Assembly: GCF_000711875.1 (NCBI RefSeq)
Contig: NZ_JONM01000010.1
Span: forward strand, 121,796 to 185,795
DNA: 64,000 bases
Direction: 5' to 3'
From: Andreprevotia chitinilytica DSM 18519
Lineage (GTDB): Bacteria; Pseudomonadota; Gammaproteobacteria; Burkholderiales; Chitinibacteraceae
Shown here: positions 27,996 through 36,179 of the stretch, one piece after another
Position numbering within the stretch: position 1 is the stretch's first letter
Layout: each line of letters opens with the position of its first letter
Notes under the pieces: model-generated
What the model saw: the letters and a program-made list of their open reading frames with translations, nothing else
Told to the model about the DNA's origin: nothing
The model's database searches: none
Translations under genes and position numbers: made by a program

Positions 27996-28577
27996 ATGCG
28001 ATATGCCAAGGAACACAAGCTGGGAACACGCCAACGCATCGTGGAAACCGCATCACGCCGGTTCCGCGAGGAAGGCATCGATGCGGTAGGGGTGGCCAGT
28101 TTGATGTCCAGCGCCGGCCTCACCCACGGCGGGTTTTACGCGCACTTCGCCAGCAAGGAAGACTTGGTCGGTGCGGCCTGCGTGGATGCGTTCACTCAGA
28201 CCATCGACCGCCTGCGCCAGATCGCCGCAGCCGCCGCCCCCGGCGCACAGACAACGGCCTTGGCCGAAACCTATCTATCCCCCGCGCATCTGGAACAGCC
28301 CGGCAGCGGCTGCATGGCGGCGGCAGTCGGCAGCGAGATTCCCCACCACAGCCCCGAAGCCCGCACCCAGTTCACCGAGCAATTGCAGGCCTTGATTGGT
28401 TTAGTGGAAGACACCCTGCGCGCCGATGGCGCATCGCCCGATTACGCGACCGGGATCGTCGGCAGCATGGTCGGGACGTTGACGATGGCGCGGGCAGTGA
28501 CCGACCCGACGTTGGCGCAGACGATGTTGCAGGCGGGGTTGCGGCAGGGGGGGGTGGTGGTGGGCGGATTGGATTAA
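27996..28577 (+). CDS. TetR family transcriptional regulator
   Basis: A 193-residue regulator. The N-terminal TetR helix-turn-helix is clear: TRQRIVETASRRFREEGIDAVGVASLMSSAGLTHGGFYAHFASKEDLV. The C-terminal ligand domain carries SGCMAAAVGSEIPHHSPEAR, which resembles the group whose members are annotated with efflux or hydrolase genes. The start is supported by AGGA upstream. The divergent efflux gene is a candidate target, but the hydrolase remnant just upstream may have been its original partner. Confidence 0.93.
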   Translation: MRYAKEHKLGTRQRIVETASRRFREEGIDAVGVASLMSSAGLTHGGFYAHFASKEDLVGAACVDAFTQTIDRLRQIAAAAAPGAQTTALAETYLSPAHLEQPGSGCMAAAVGSEIPHHSPEARTQFTEQLQALIGLVEDTLRADGASPDYATGIVGSMVGTLTMARAVTDPTLAQTMLQAGLRQGGVVVGGLD

Positions 28578-28582
28578 AACCC

Positions 28583-28797
28583 AAACCTTGAACGACAGAG
28601 GGCGCAGAGAACACAGAGGTTTCACAGAGAAAGGCAAAACCGATTGAGAGAAAGCATGTAGGAGCGAGCTTGCTCGCGATGGTGGCATTTCAAGTGTCGC
28701 CATCGCGAGCAAGCTCGCTCCTACAGAAATCCCAGCCTCTTTGCGGTTGGTTTTCTCTGTGAACCTCTGTGTTCTCTGCGAGATTTAAGGTTTCCAG
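28583..28797. repeat. Composite palindromic repeat between tetR and urtE
   Basis: Outer arms CAGAGAACACAGAGGTTTCA (28605-28624) and the inverse around TGAACCTCTGTGTTCTCTG (28759-28777) enclose an inner hairpin at 28657-28725. That inner hairpin starts TGTAGGAGCGAGCTTGCTCG and ends with its inverse. It fills the whole gap between two convergent genes. The inner unit recurs at 29688 and 44799, and one outer arm at 29775, so two repeat families are nested here. Confidence 0.9.
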
Positions 28798-28802
28798 CCA
28801 AT

Positions 28803-29495
28803 CTAAACCGACAACAACGCCCGCACCCCATCCGCCTCCATCTCGCTGCCCTTGCCCTCGCGGATGATCTCGCCGCGCTCCATCACCAGATAGTGATCGG
28901 CCAGCGAGCGGGCGAAGTCGTAGTACTGCTCCACCAGCAGAATCGCCATCTCGCCGGTTTCCGCCAAGGCGCGGATGGCGCGTTCGATGTCCTTGATGAT
29001 GGAGGGCTGGATTCCCTCGGTCGGCTCATCGAGGATCAGCAACTTCGGCCCCATCGCCAATGCGCGGCCGATGGCGAGTTGCTGCTGCTGGCCACCTGAC
29101 AGATCACCGCCACGCCGGCCAAGCATCTGCTTCAGCACCGGGAACATCTCGAAGATGCGCGGTGGGATCGGCGTGCGGCCGGATTGCGTCGCCAAGCCCA
29201 TCAGCAGGTTTTCTTCCACCGACAAACGCGGAAAAATCTCCCGGCCCTGAGGCACGTAGCCGATGCCCGCCTGCACGCGTACGTAAGACGCGGCGCGGGT
29301 GATATCCGCCTCGCCGAAGCGGATGCTGCCGCTTTGTGCCGGAACGAGGCCCATCAGGCATTTGAGCAGCGTCGTCTTGCCGACGCCGTTACGGCCCAGC
29401 AGCGTCGTCACCTTGCCCGGCTCGGCCGTGAACGACAGCCCGCGCAGGATATGACTGCCGCCGTAGTATTGGTTGAGGTTTTCGACTTTTAGCAT
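28803..29495 (-). CDS. urtE: Urea ABC transporter ATP-binding protein UrtE
   Basis: A 230-residue ATPase of the branched-chain amino acid type (LivF-like). Walker A is GRNGVGKTT, the signature LSGGQQQQLAIG and Walker B LLILDEPTEGIQPS. The text LNQYYGGSHILRGLSF at the N-terminus fits UrtE. The ATG at 29495 is used; the 35 codons before it are repeat sequence. UrtD and UrtE form the two ATPases of the high-affinity urea importer. The gap to urtD is 340 bases and full of repeats, unlike the overlap between urtD and urtC, so urtE expression may differ from the rest. Confidence 0.95.
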   Translation of the reverse strand: MLKVENLNQYYGGSHILRGLSFTAEPGKVTTLLGRNGVGKTTLLKCLMGLVPAQSGSIRFGEADITRAASYVRVQAGIGYVPQGREIFPRLSVEENLLMGLATQSGRTPIPPRIFEMFPVLKQMLGRRGGDLSGGQQQQLAIGRALAMGPKLLILDEPTEGIQPSIIKDIERAIRALAETGEMAILLVEQYYDFARSLADHYLVMERGEIIREGKGSEMEADGVRALLSV

Positions 29496-29529
29496 GTGGT
29501 GCCTCTGCAATCTTGGTGAACCGACTTTC

Positions 29530-29667
29530 TCCCCTCTCACACTCATGGGAGAGGGGCCGGGGGAGAGGGTCGTGCCAAGTACATCGACCTTCGCAAGCAC
29601 CCTCTCCCTAACCCTCTCCCACTTTCCCTGAACAAGGCGAGAAGCCTTGCACGGGATGTGAGAGGGG
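29530..29667. repeat. Palindromic repeat GAGAGGG..CCCTCTC between urtD and urtE
   Basis: CCCCTCTCACACTCATGGGA with GAGAGGGGCCGGGGGAGAGG is mirrored by CACCCTCTCCCTAACCCTCT and then GGGATGTGAGAGGGG. The outer and inner arms together make a large imperfect hairpin. The form resembles a widespread GC-rich intergenic repeat. It is one of three different repeats packed into the 340-base gap. Confidence 0.75.
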
Positions 29668-29687
29668 ACAAAATCGATGCAACGCCC

Positions 29688-29759
29688 TGTAGGAGCGAGC
29701 TTGCTCGCGATGGCAATGCATCAACTAACGATGCAATCGCGAGCAAGCTCGCTCCTACA
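29688..29759. repeat. TGTAGGAGCGAGC hairpin, copy 2
   Basis: Perfect arms of more than 20 bases (starting TGTAGGAGCGAGCTTGCTCG and ending with the inverse) flank a loop of about 25 bases that contains its own GCAATGCATC / GATGCAATC symmetry. The arms match the copies at 28657 and 44799, but the loops differ. This is the form of REP-type elements. Confidence 0.92.
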
Positions 29760-29774
29760 AAACCTCGCATTTGC

Positions 29775-29826
29775 CTTTCTCTGTGAAACCTCTGTGTTCT
29801 CTGTGGTGCAAGATTTCAGGTTTAAG
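29775..29826. repeat. CACAGAGAACACAGAG-type repeat arm before urtD end
   Basis: TTTCTCTGTGAAACCTCTGT continues with GTTCTCTGTGG and AGATTTCAGGTTTAAGG. It is closely similar to the outer right arm of the composite repeat at 28751-28797. Here it stands as a single arm beside a TGTAGGAGC hairpin, ten bases from the urtD stop codon. Confidence 0.8.
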
Positions 29827-29835
29827 GGTTTTGAT

Positions 29836-30675
29836 CTACCGCCCCAGATAAACCTCAATCACCCGCTGATCCGCCTGCACCGTCGCCAAATCGCCCTCGG
29901 CCAGCACGCTGCCTTCATGCAGCACGGTGACTTTGCCCCCCAGCTTTTCCACAAACGCCATATCGTGCTCGACCACCATCAGCGAGTGCTTGCCAGCGAG
30001 CGACACGAACAGCTCAGCAGTGCGCATGGTTTCGTCGTCGGTCATGCCGGCGACGGGCTCGTCCAGCAGCAACAGCTTCGGCTCCTGCATCAGCAGCATG
30101 CCGATCTCCAGCCATTGCTTCTGGCCATGCGACAGCAGGCCAGCGGGACGGTCGGCAACGGTATCGAGCCGGATCAGTTTGAGTGTGTCGGTAATCTTGT
30201 CCCGGGCGGCGTCATCCAGCCGGAAGAACAGACTCTTGCGCACGCGCTTGTCGGTCTTCATGGCCAGTTCCAGGTTTTCGAACACCGTGTGCTGCTCGAA
30301 CACGGTCGGTTTCTGGAACTTGCGGCCGATGCCGGCGTGGGCGATTTCCGGTTCGCGCAGGCGGGTCAGATCGAGCGTCTGGCCGAAGAACGCCTTGCCG
30401 GAATCGGGCCGGGTCTTGCCGGTGATCACGTCCATCATGGTCGTCTTGCCGGCACCGTTCGGGCCGATGATGCAGCGCAGCTCGCCCACGCCAATGGCAA
30501 GGCTCAAGCGGTTCAGCGCCTTGAAGCCATCGAAGCTCACGGTGATGTCATCCAGATACAGGATCACGCCGTGGGTGAGATCGACCTCGCCCGGTTGCAC
30601 TACGCGGGCCATGCCGGGCGCGGGTTCGGTGCCGCTGCCTTGGGGCATTTCGCGGATCAGTTCGGTGGTGCTCAT
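29836..30675 (-). CDS. urtD: Urea ABC transporter ATP-binding protein UrtD
   Basis: A 279-residue ATPase (LivG-like). Walker A is GPNGAGKTT, the signature LSHGQKQWLEIG and Walker B LLLLDEPVAGMTDDE. The LSHGQKQWLEIGMLL text is characteristic of UrtD. The ATG at 30675 overlaps the urtC stop as ATGA (30672-30675). The N-terminal 40 residues before the ABC domain (about residues 1-40) are longer than usual and low in complexity. Confidence 0.96.
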   Translation of the reverse strand: MSTTELIREMPQGSGTEPAPGMARVVQPGEVDLTHGVILYLDDITVSFDGFKALNRLSLAIGVGELRCIIGPNGAGKTTMMDVITGKTRPDSGKAFFGQTLDLTRLREPEIAHAGIGRKFQKPTVFEQHTVFENLELAMKTDKRVRKSLFFRLDDAARDKITDTLKLIRLDTVADRPAGLLSHGQKQWLEIGMLLMQEPKLLLLDEPVAGMTDDETMRTAELFVSLAGKHSLMVVEHDMAFVEKLGGKVTVLHEGSVLAEGDLATVQADQRVIEVYLGR

Positions 30676-31895
30676 GCGGGGCGCTCCTCGGTCAGCGGAA
30701 CAACGGGGACGGGCGGCGGAACAACAGTCGATGCGACCGGCTTGGCGGTTTCCTCCAGCGGCGCGGGTGGCCATTCCATCGCCTCACCCCGCTTTGCCCA
30801 ATGCGCCTGCACACGTCGCCACAGCCCGACCAATCCTTCCGGCAGGAACAGCGTCACGGCGATGAACAGGAAGCCCAGGAAAAACAACCAGTATTGCGGG
30901 AACGACACCGTGAACCAGCTCTTGGCCAGGTTGACCGCTATCGCGCCGACAATCGCGCCGATCAAACTGCCACGCCCGCCCACCGCCACCCACACCGCGA
31001 TCTCGATCGATGCCGCCGCGCTCATCTCGGATGGATTGATGATGCCCACCTGCGGCACGTACAAAGCACCGGCGATGCCGCACAGTGCGGCCGAGAGCGT
31101 CCAGATGAACAGCTTGTACCAAAGCGGGTTGTAGCCGATGAACATGGCGCGCGATTCCGCATCGCGCACGGCGGCCAGCACGCGGCCGAAGCGGCTGGTG
31201 ACCAGCCAGCGTGCCAGCACCAGGGTGCCGGCCAGCGCGAGCGAGGTCACGCCCAGCAGCACCACGCGGGTTTCGGGCGCGGTGACCGAGTAACCGAGGA
31301 TGCGCTTGAAATCGGTAAAGCCGTTGTTGCCGCCAAAGCCGGTCTCGTTGCGGAAGAACAGCAACATGGCGGCATAGGTGAGCGCCTGCGTGATGATCGA
31401 GAAATACACGCCCTTGATGCGGGACTGGAACGCGAAATAGCCAAACACGAACGCCACCAGCGCCGGCACCGCCAGCACCAGAAACGCCGCCCACCAGAAA
31501 TGATCGCTGCCTTGCCAGTACCACGGCAGCGTCTTCCAATCGAGGAAGACCATGAAGTCCGGCAGCGTGCTGTGATAACTGCCGTCCGTGCCGATCTGGC
31601 GCATCAGATACATGCCGAAGGCGTAACCGCCCAGCGCAAAAAACAGCCCATGCCCGAGCGACAAGATGCCGGCATAGCCCCACACCAGATCCATCGCCAC
31701 CGCCACCAGCGCGTAGCACAGCACCTTGCCGGTGAGCGTGACCACGTAATCGGACACATGCAGCGGGCTGCCCGCCGGCACCGCCAAATGCAGCAGCGGT
31801 ACGCCCATCAGCATGACCGCCAGGAACGCCGCCAACGCCCGCCAGCCACCGGGGCTGAGCGTGACGAGGGCGCGTTCGGTAAAGGATGTTCGCAT
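30672..31895 (-). CDS. urtC: Urea ABC transporter permease UrtC
   Basis: A 407-residue permease of the LivM type, with about ten membrane segments. Conserved text: ALVAVAMDLVWGYAGILSLGHGLFFALGGYAFGMYLMRQIG and, later, VWVAVGGRGSLIGAIVGAIAVN. The ATG at 31895 has AGGAG seven bases before it. The C-terminus carries a Pro-rich tail of about 45 residues (PPAPLEETAKPVASTVVPPP), probably cytoplasmic. With UrtB it forms the channel of the urea importer. Confidence 0.96.
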   Translation of the reverse strand: MRTSFTERALVTLSPGGWRALAAFLAVMLMGVPLLHLAVPAGSPLHVSDYVVTLTGKVLCYALVAVAMDLVWGYAGILSLGHGLFFALGGYAFGMYLMRQIGTDGSYHSTLPDFMVFLDWKTLPWYWQGSDHFWWAAFLVLAVPALVAFVFGYFAFQSRIKGVYFSIITQALTYAAMLLFFRNETGFGGNNGFTDFKRILGYSVTAPETRVVLLGVTSLALAGTLVLARWLVTSRFGRVLAAVRDAESRAMFIGYNPLWYKLFIWTLSAALCGIAGALYVPQVGIINPSEMSAAASIEIAVWVAVGGRGSLIGAIVGAIAVNLAKSWFTVSFPQYWLFFLGFLFIAVTLFLPEGLVGLWRRVQAHWAKRGEAMEWPPAPLEETAKPVASTVVPPPVPVVPLTEERPA

Positions 31896-31927
31896 CGTGT
31901 TCTCCTGCAATGACCTGTTCTTGTGTT

Positions 31928-32041
31928 CCCCCCTTTCTGAAGGGGGGTTAGGGGGGATTTCGATCCCAGTTGAAGTTATCGCTGCAGCAAAAATTTAAGC
32001 GCCGCAGAAATCCCCCTCAGTCCCCCTTCAAGGAAGGGGGA
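31928..32041. repeat. CCCCCTT..AAGGGGG palindromic repeat, copy 1 (urtC-urtB)
   Basis: Left half CCCCCCTTTCTGAAGGGGGG then TTAGGGGGGATTTCGATC; right half GCAGAAATCCCCCTCAGTCC then CCCTTCAAGGAAGGGGG. Each half is itself a small hairpin, and the two halves are inverted to each other. It fills most of the gap between urtC and urtB. Confidence 0.9.
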
Positions 32042-32063
32042 GGCAAACTGCCACAACCTTCAC

Positions 32064-33641
32064 CTACGAATCCGCAAACCGCCCTTTCAACGCAAACAAG
32101 CCCTGCGGCCGGCGCTGAATGAATACGATCACGATGGCGAGCACGATGATCTTGGCGATCACCGCCCCGGCCCAGCCCTCCAGGAACTTGGCGACGATCC
32201 CCAACCCCAGCGCCGCATATACCGCGCCCGCCAGTTGCCCCACCCCGCCCAGTACCACCACGAGGAAGGAATCGACGATATAGCCTTGCCCCATCTCCGG
32301 GCCGACGTTGGCAATCTGCGATAGCGCCAGCCCACCCAGCCCGGCGATGCCGGCGCCCAAGCCAAAGGCCAGCGTATCGATGCGCTGGGTCGGTACGCCC
32401 ACACAGCCGGCCATCGGCCGGTTCTGCGTCACGGCGCGCACGAACAGGCCGAGGCGGGTCTTGTTCATCAGGCCCCACACCAGTAGCAGTACCGACAGCG
32501 CAAAACCGATGATGACGATGCGGTTCCACGGCAACACCAGATTGGGCAGCAGCGCGATGCCGCCGGACATCCACGACGGATTGGCGACTTCAACGTTCTG
32601 CGCCCCGAACAGCGTGCGTGCGCCTTGAATCAGGATCAGCGAGATACCCCAGGTCGCCAGCAGCGTTTCGAGCGGCCGGCCGTACAGCCAGCGGATCACG
32701 GTGCGCTCCATCACCATGCCGACAATGGCGGCACTGAAGAACGCCACCGGCACGGCGGCAGGCAGATACCAGTCGATGGCGCCGGGCAGGTAATGGCGGA
32801 ACAGGCTTTGCACCGCGTAGGCCGAATACGCGCCGACCATCAGCAATTCACCGTGTGCCATATTGATCACGCCCATCACGCCGTAGGTGATCGCGAGGCC
32901 CAGCGAGGCCAGCAGCAAGATGCTGCCCAGCGACAAACCGGTGAACACGCGGCCGAGGTTTTCGCCCCAGGCGAGCTTGCCGTCGATGGCGCGCAATGAC
33001 GTTTGCGCGGCGGCGCGCACCTTGTCGTCTTTCTCGGTGGCCGGGTCGGTCAACGGCAGCAACAGGCTGCGGGTATTGGGCGAGGCGCTTTCCGCCAACG
33101 CCTGCACCGCCACCAATCGCGCTACCGGATCGGGATTCTTCAAATTGGCTTGCGCCAGTAATTGCACGATCACCGGCGCGACCTTGGCATCCGTCTCGGC
33201 CTTGGCGGCACGGGTCAGCAGCGGGATCAGCTCGGGAGTGACTTTTTCTTGCAAAGCGCGGGCGGCGGCCAACCGGACAGCGGCATCGGGATCGAACAGT
33301 TTGACGCCCGCCAACGCGCCATCCAGCACGCCACGCACGCGGTTATTGATCGAGATGCTGTCGTTGCTCGCTGGCGTGGCAATGACCTTGCCGGTGACGG
33401 CATCCACCGGTTTGTCGCCCTCGGAGAAGAACACGGTATCGCCAGATACATACACGCCGTCTTCGCTCAGCGCTTTCAGCAAGCGCTCGGCGACCGGATC
33501 GACGCTTTGAGCGAGTTGCTGGATGGCGGCGATTTTCTGGTCGGAATCGTCATCGGCCAGTTTGTGCACGACGGCCGGATCGAGCGCCGACCACGCCGGG
33601 AGCGCACAGGCCAGTAGCAGGGCGAACAGCAGTTTTTTCAT
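32064..33641 (-). CDS. urtB: Urea ABC transporter permease UrtB
   Basis: A 525-residue permease of the LivH type with an N-terminal periplasmic extension. A signal peptide (MKKLLFALLLACALPAWSA) is followed by about 200 residues of HEAT-like helical repeats (VRLAAARALQEKVTPELIPLL), and then the membrane part, with GLAITYGVMGVINMAHGELLMVGAYSAY. The extension is typical of proteobacterial UrtB. The ATG at 33641 is chosen; a TTG four codons upstream is less likely. Confidence 0.96.
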   Translation of the reverse strand: MKKLLFALLLACALPAWSALDPAVVHKLADDDSDQKIAAIQQLAQSVDPVAERLLKALSEDGVYVSGDTVFFSEGDKPVDAVTGKVIATPASNDSISINNRVRGVLDGALAGVKLFDPDAAVRLAAARALQEKVTPELIPLLTRAAKAETDAKVAPVIVQLLAQANLKNPDPVARLVAVQALAESASPNTRSLLLPLTDPATEKDDKVRAAAQTSLRAIDGKLAWGENLGRVFTGLSLGSILLLASLGLAITYGVMGVINMAHGELLMVGAYSAYAVQSLFRHYLPGAIDWYLPAAVPVAFFSAAIVGMVMERTVIRWLYGRPLETLLATWGISLILIQGARTLFGAQNVEVANPSWMSGGIALLPNLVLPWNRIVIIGFALSVLLLVWGLMNKTRLGLFVRAVTQNRPMAGCVGVPTQRIDTLAFGLGAGIAGLGGLALSQIANVGPEMGQGYIVDSFLVVVLGGVGQLAGAVYAALGLGIVAKFLEGWAGAVIAKIIVLAIVIVFIQRRPQGLFALKGRFADS

Positions 33642-33734
33642 GATTTGTTCCAATGCGGGTTCGAAGAACCGTGGAGCCCAAGCATCAAAGCCATGCTAAG
33701 CGGCCCGTTCCAAGCGCCGCGGCGGTTTTCACCT

Positions 33735-33830
33735 CCCCCTTCTCGAAGGGGGATTGAGGGGGATTTCGGCATCGGTGAAAACTTGATGCTGCGTCGAAAT
33801 CCCCTCCTAGCCCCCCTTCAAAAAGGGGGG
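33735..33830. repeat. CCCCCTT..AAGGGGG palindromic repeat, copy 2 (urtB-urtA)
   Basis: CCCCCTTCTCGAAGGGGGAT begins the left half and GAAATCCCCTCCTAGCCCCC begins the right half, ending in AAAAAGGGGGG. It has the same two-hairpin plan as copy 1. It lies between urtB and urtA and could end or slow transcription downstream of urtA. Confidence 0.9.
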
Positions 33831-33871
33831 AATGGCAGCGGACGGTGAAACAGCCTGCCTAGGCAGAGGCC

Positions 33872-35134
33872 TTACTTGCTCGCCACCACCTCATCCTTCT
33901 TCTTGTCGTTGCCGGCAATGAACGGGCTCCAAGGTTGGGCTTTCACCGGGCCCTTGGTCTTCCACACCACGTTGAACTGGCCGTTGCCCTTCACTTCGCC
34001 GATGAACACCGGCTTGTGCAGGTGATGGTTCTTCGGGTCCATCTCCAGCGTGAAGCCGCTCGGGGCCTTGAAGGTCTGGCCGCTCATGGCCGCAATCACC
34101 TTGTCGGTATCGGTGGACTTGGCCTTTTCGACCGCCTGCTTCCACATGTGGATGCCGACGTAAGTCGCTTCCATCGGGTCATTGGTCACGGCGGTTTCGG
34201 CGTTCGGCAGCTTGTTCTTCACCGCCCACTCCTTGTACATCTTGGTGAAGGCGTCGTTTTGCGGGTTCTTGAGCGACATGAAGTAGTTCCACGCCGCCAG
34301 CTCGCCCACCAGCGGCTTGGTATCCACACCGCGCAACTCTTCTTCACCCACCGAGAACGCCACCACCGGCACTTCGGTCGCCTTCAGGCCGGCGTTGCCC
34401 AGCTCCTTGTAGAACGGCACGTTGGAATCGCCGTTAATGGTGGAGATCACCGCCGTCTTCTTGCCCTGGGCGGAGAAGTCTTTGATCTTGGCGATGATGG
34501 TCTGGTAGTCGCTATGCCCGAACGGGGTGTACTCCTCCATGATGTCCGCATCGGCGATGCCCTTGGATTTGAGGAAGGCGCGCAGGATCTTGTTGGTGGT
34601 GCGTGGGTACACGTAGTCGGTGCCGAGCAGCACGAAGCGTTTGGCCTCGCCGCCGTCTTTGCTCATCAGGTATTCCACCGCCGGGATCGCCTGCTGGTTG
34701 GGCGCGGCTCCGGTGTAGAACACGTTTTTCTCCAGCTCTTCACCTTCGTACTGCACCGGGTAGAACAGCAGGCTGTTCAGCTCCTTGAAGACCGGCAGCA
34801 CCGATTTGCGCGACACGGACGTCCAGCAACCGAATACCACCGCCACCTTGTCCTTGGTGATCAGCTGGCGGGCTTTTTCCGCGAACAGCGGCCAGTTGGA
34901 GGCCGGATCGACGATCACCGGCTCCAGCTTCTTGCCCATCACCCCGCCGTGGGCGTTGATGTCGGCAATCGTCATCAGCGCGGTCTCTTTCAGCGCGGTT
35001 TCCGAAATGGCCATCGTGCCGGAGAGCGAATGCAGGATGCCGACCTTGATGGTGTCTTCGGCTGCGCTGGCGGACTGGCCAACGGCAGCGATCAGGGCAA
35101 GGGTCACGGCTTTGAGTGCGATACAGCGTTTCAT
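33872..35134 (-). CDS. urtA: Urea ABC transporter substrate-binding protein UrtA
   Basis: A 420-residue periplasmic binding protein. A signal peptide ends near residue 24 (GQSASAAEDTIKVGILHSLSG). The family text follows: LKETALMTIADINAHGGVMGKKLEPVIVDPASNWPLFAEKARQLI, then FGCWTSVSRKSVLPVFKELNSLLFYPVQYEGEE, which is specific to the urea/amide-binding UrtA/FmdD branch. It binds urea and hands it to UrtBCDE. It is separated by 331 bases from the GntR gene, so it may have its own promoter in addition to read-through. Confidence 0.96.
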   Translation of the reverse strand: MKRCIALKAVTLALIAAVGQSASAAEDTIKVGILHSLSGTMAISETALKETALMTIADINAHGGVMGKKLEPVIVDPASNWPLFAEKARQLITKDKVAVVFGCWTSVSRKSVLPVFKELNSLLFYPVQYEGEELEKNVFYTGAAPNQQAIPAVEYLMSKDGGEAKRFVLLGTDYVYPRTTNKILRAFLKSKGIADADIMEEYTPFGHSDYQTIIAKIKDFSAQGKKTAVISTINGDSNVPFYKELGNAGLKATEVPVVAFSVGEEELRGVDTKPLVGELAAWNYFMSLKNPQNDAFTKMYKEWAVKNKLPNAETAVTNDPMEATYVGIHMWKQAVEKAKSTDTDKVIAAMSGQTFKAPSGFTLEMDPKNHHLHKPVFIGEVKGNGQFNVVWKTKGPVKAQPWSPFIAGNDKKKDEVVASK

Positions 35135-35465
35135 GGCGACATCTCCTGGGTTTAAGAACTACTTGGTTTGACGACTTTGGTTTCGGTACTTAGGACTACA
35201 GAACTACAAATATCGAGGAATCCATCCCCCCTTTTTGAAGGGGGGCAGGGGGGATTTCTGTGCGGGTGGAGCCTTCGCGAAAGCGACTTAACCAACCGGT
35301 GCAGAGGTTGCAGGAACGGCGAGCTGTGCTTTCGTTCAGCCAAGAGCAATGAGGAAATTTTCGACATCCGTGGATATGCGTGCGGCGTCGAAATCCCCCC
35401 TAGCCCCCCTTCAAAAAGGGGGGAATGAAACGCGAAATGCCCACGACAATGCGATTTGGCGAGCC
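35135..35465. other. Gap between the GntR gene and urtA, mostly repeat
   Basis: About 330 bases with no gene. The CCCCCTT-type repeat (35226-35423) takes up most of it. The 90 bases next to urtA contain no sigma-54 promoter that I could find. A leader or promoter for urtA may still be here. Confidence 0.6.
35226..35423. repeat. CCCCCTT..AAGGGGG palindromic repeat, copy 3 (gntR-urtA)
   Basis: The left half starts CCCCCCTTTTTGAAGGGGGG and the right half ends CCCCCCTTCAAAAAGGGGGG. The two halves are separated by about 120 bases, the largest spacing of the five copies. The interior is not shared with the other copies, so it may be an insertion or two independent half-elements. Confidence 0.85.
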
Positions 35466-36179
35466 TCACTTCACCCCCTCCACCACCGCCGCATGCGCCC
35501 GCTGCCGGGCGTCGTGCAGCATGTGCAAGGTGATCTTGCGCACCTCCGCTTTGCTCTCCTCGATGTGGGCGCGCAGCATGCGTTGGGCGTCGTCGGTGCG
35601 GCGCTTGAGTACCGCGCCCAAAATCAAACCGTGTTCGGAATACGTGACATCGACGCGATAGGGCTTGGTGAAATCCAGTCGGCGGATCGGGCGGATTTTC
35701 TCGGTGACGTCGCGATGGATACGGGCCATTTCCGCGTTGCCAGCCGCGGCGACCAAAGTGGAGTGAAAGCGCTCATCCAGCGTGGACACCAGCTTGCCGT
35801 CAGTGAGGCGTTCCTCATCCGGCACCAGCCAGATGCGCTTGAGTTCTTCCAGCTCGGGCGGCGCGAGGTCGATGGCGTGCTCGCACAGCCGTTTCACCGC
35901 CGCCATTTCCAGCACGATGCGCACGTCGTACAGGTCTTCGAAGTAATCGAAATCGAACGGCCGCACCTGCCAGCCGCTGCGGAATTGCACCTCGACGAAG
36001 TGCTCCGCCTGCAGCCGGTACAGCGCCTCACGCACGGGGGTGCGACTGGCGGCATAGCGAGCGGCCACTTCGGATTCGGTGAAGCGGTCGCCCGGCAGCA
36101 GGCGGAAATCCATGATGTCCTGCTTGATCGCGGCGTAGATGCGCTCGGCGATGTTGCGGCTGGGCAGCTCGGCGCTCAT
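35466..36179 (-). CDS. GntR family (FCD-type) regulator of the urea locus
   Basis: A 237-residue regulator. The winged helix reads IYAAIKQDIMDFRLLPGDRFTESEVAARYAASRTPVREALYRLQ, and the FCD ligand domain follows with LYDVRIVLEMAAVKRL and metal-binding residues in LDERFHSTLVAAAGN. The ATG at 36179 overlaps the urea carboxylase stop as ATGA (36176-36179), so it is co-translated. The open frame runs 78 codons further upstream but only shadows urea carboxylase. A matching operator (41920-41935) lies before atzF. The effector is unknown; urea or an intermediate is possible. Confidence 0.93.
   Translation of the reverse strand: MSAELPSRNIAERIYAAIKQDIMDFRLLPGDRFTESEVAARYAASRTPVREALYRLQAEHFVEVQFRSGWQVRPFDFDYFEDLYDVRIVLEMAAVKRLCEHAIDLAPPELEELKRIWLVPDEERLTDGKLVSTLDERFHSTLVAAAGNAEMARIHRDVTEKIRPIRRLDFTKPYRVDVTYSEHGLILGAVLKRRTDDAQRMLRAHIEESKAEVRKITLHMLHDARQRAHAAVVEGVK

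Noticed and set aside
28657..28725. The TGTAGGAGCGAGC hairpins as ordinary terminators only
   Set aside because: The same long arms recur at three sites with different loops and without T-runs, so they are repeat elements first, even if they also stop transcription.
33935..35155. A 406-codon open frame on the plus strand opposite urtA
   Set aside because: Antisense shadow of a conserved binding-protein gene, His/Arg-rich and without a domain.
35135..35465. A second sigma-54 promoter before urtA
   Set aside because: I searched the gap for GG-N10-GC in the right direction with flanking consensus bases and found no convincing match.
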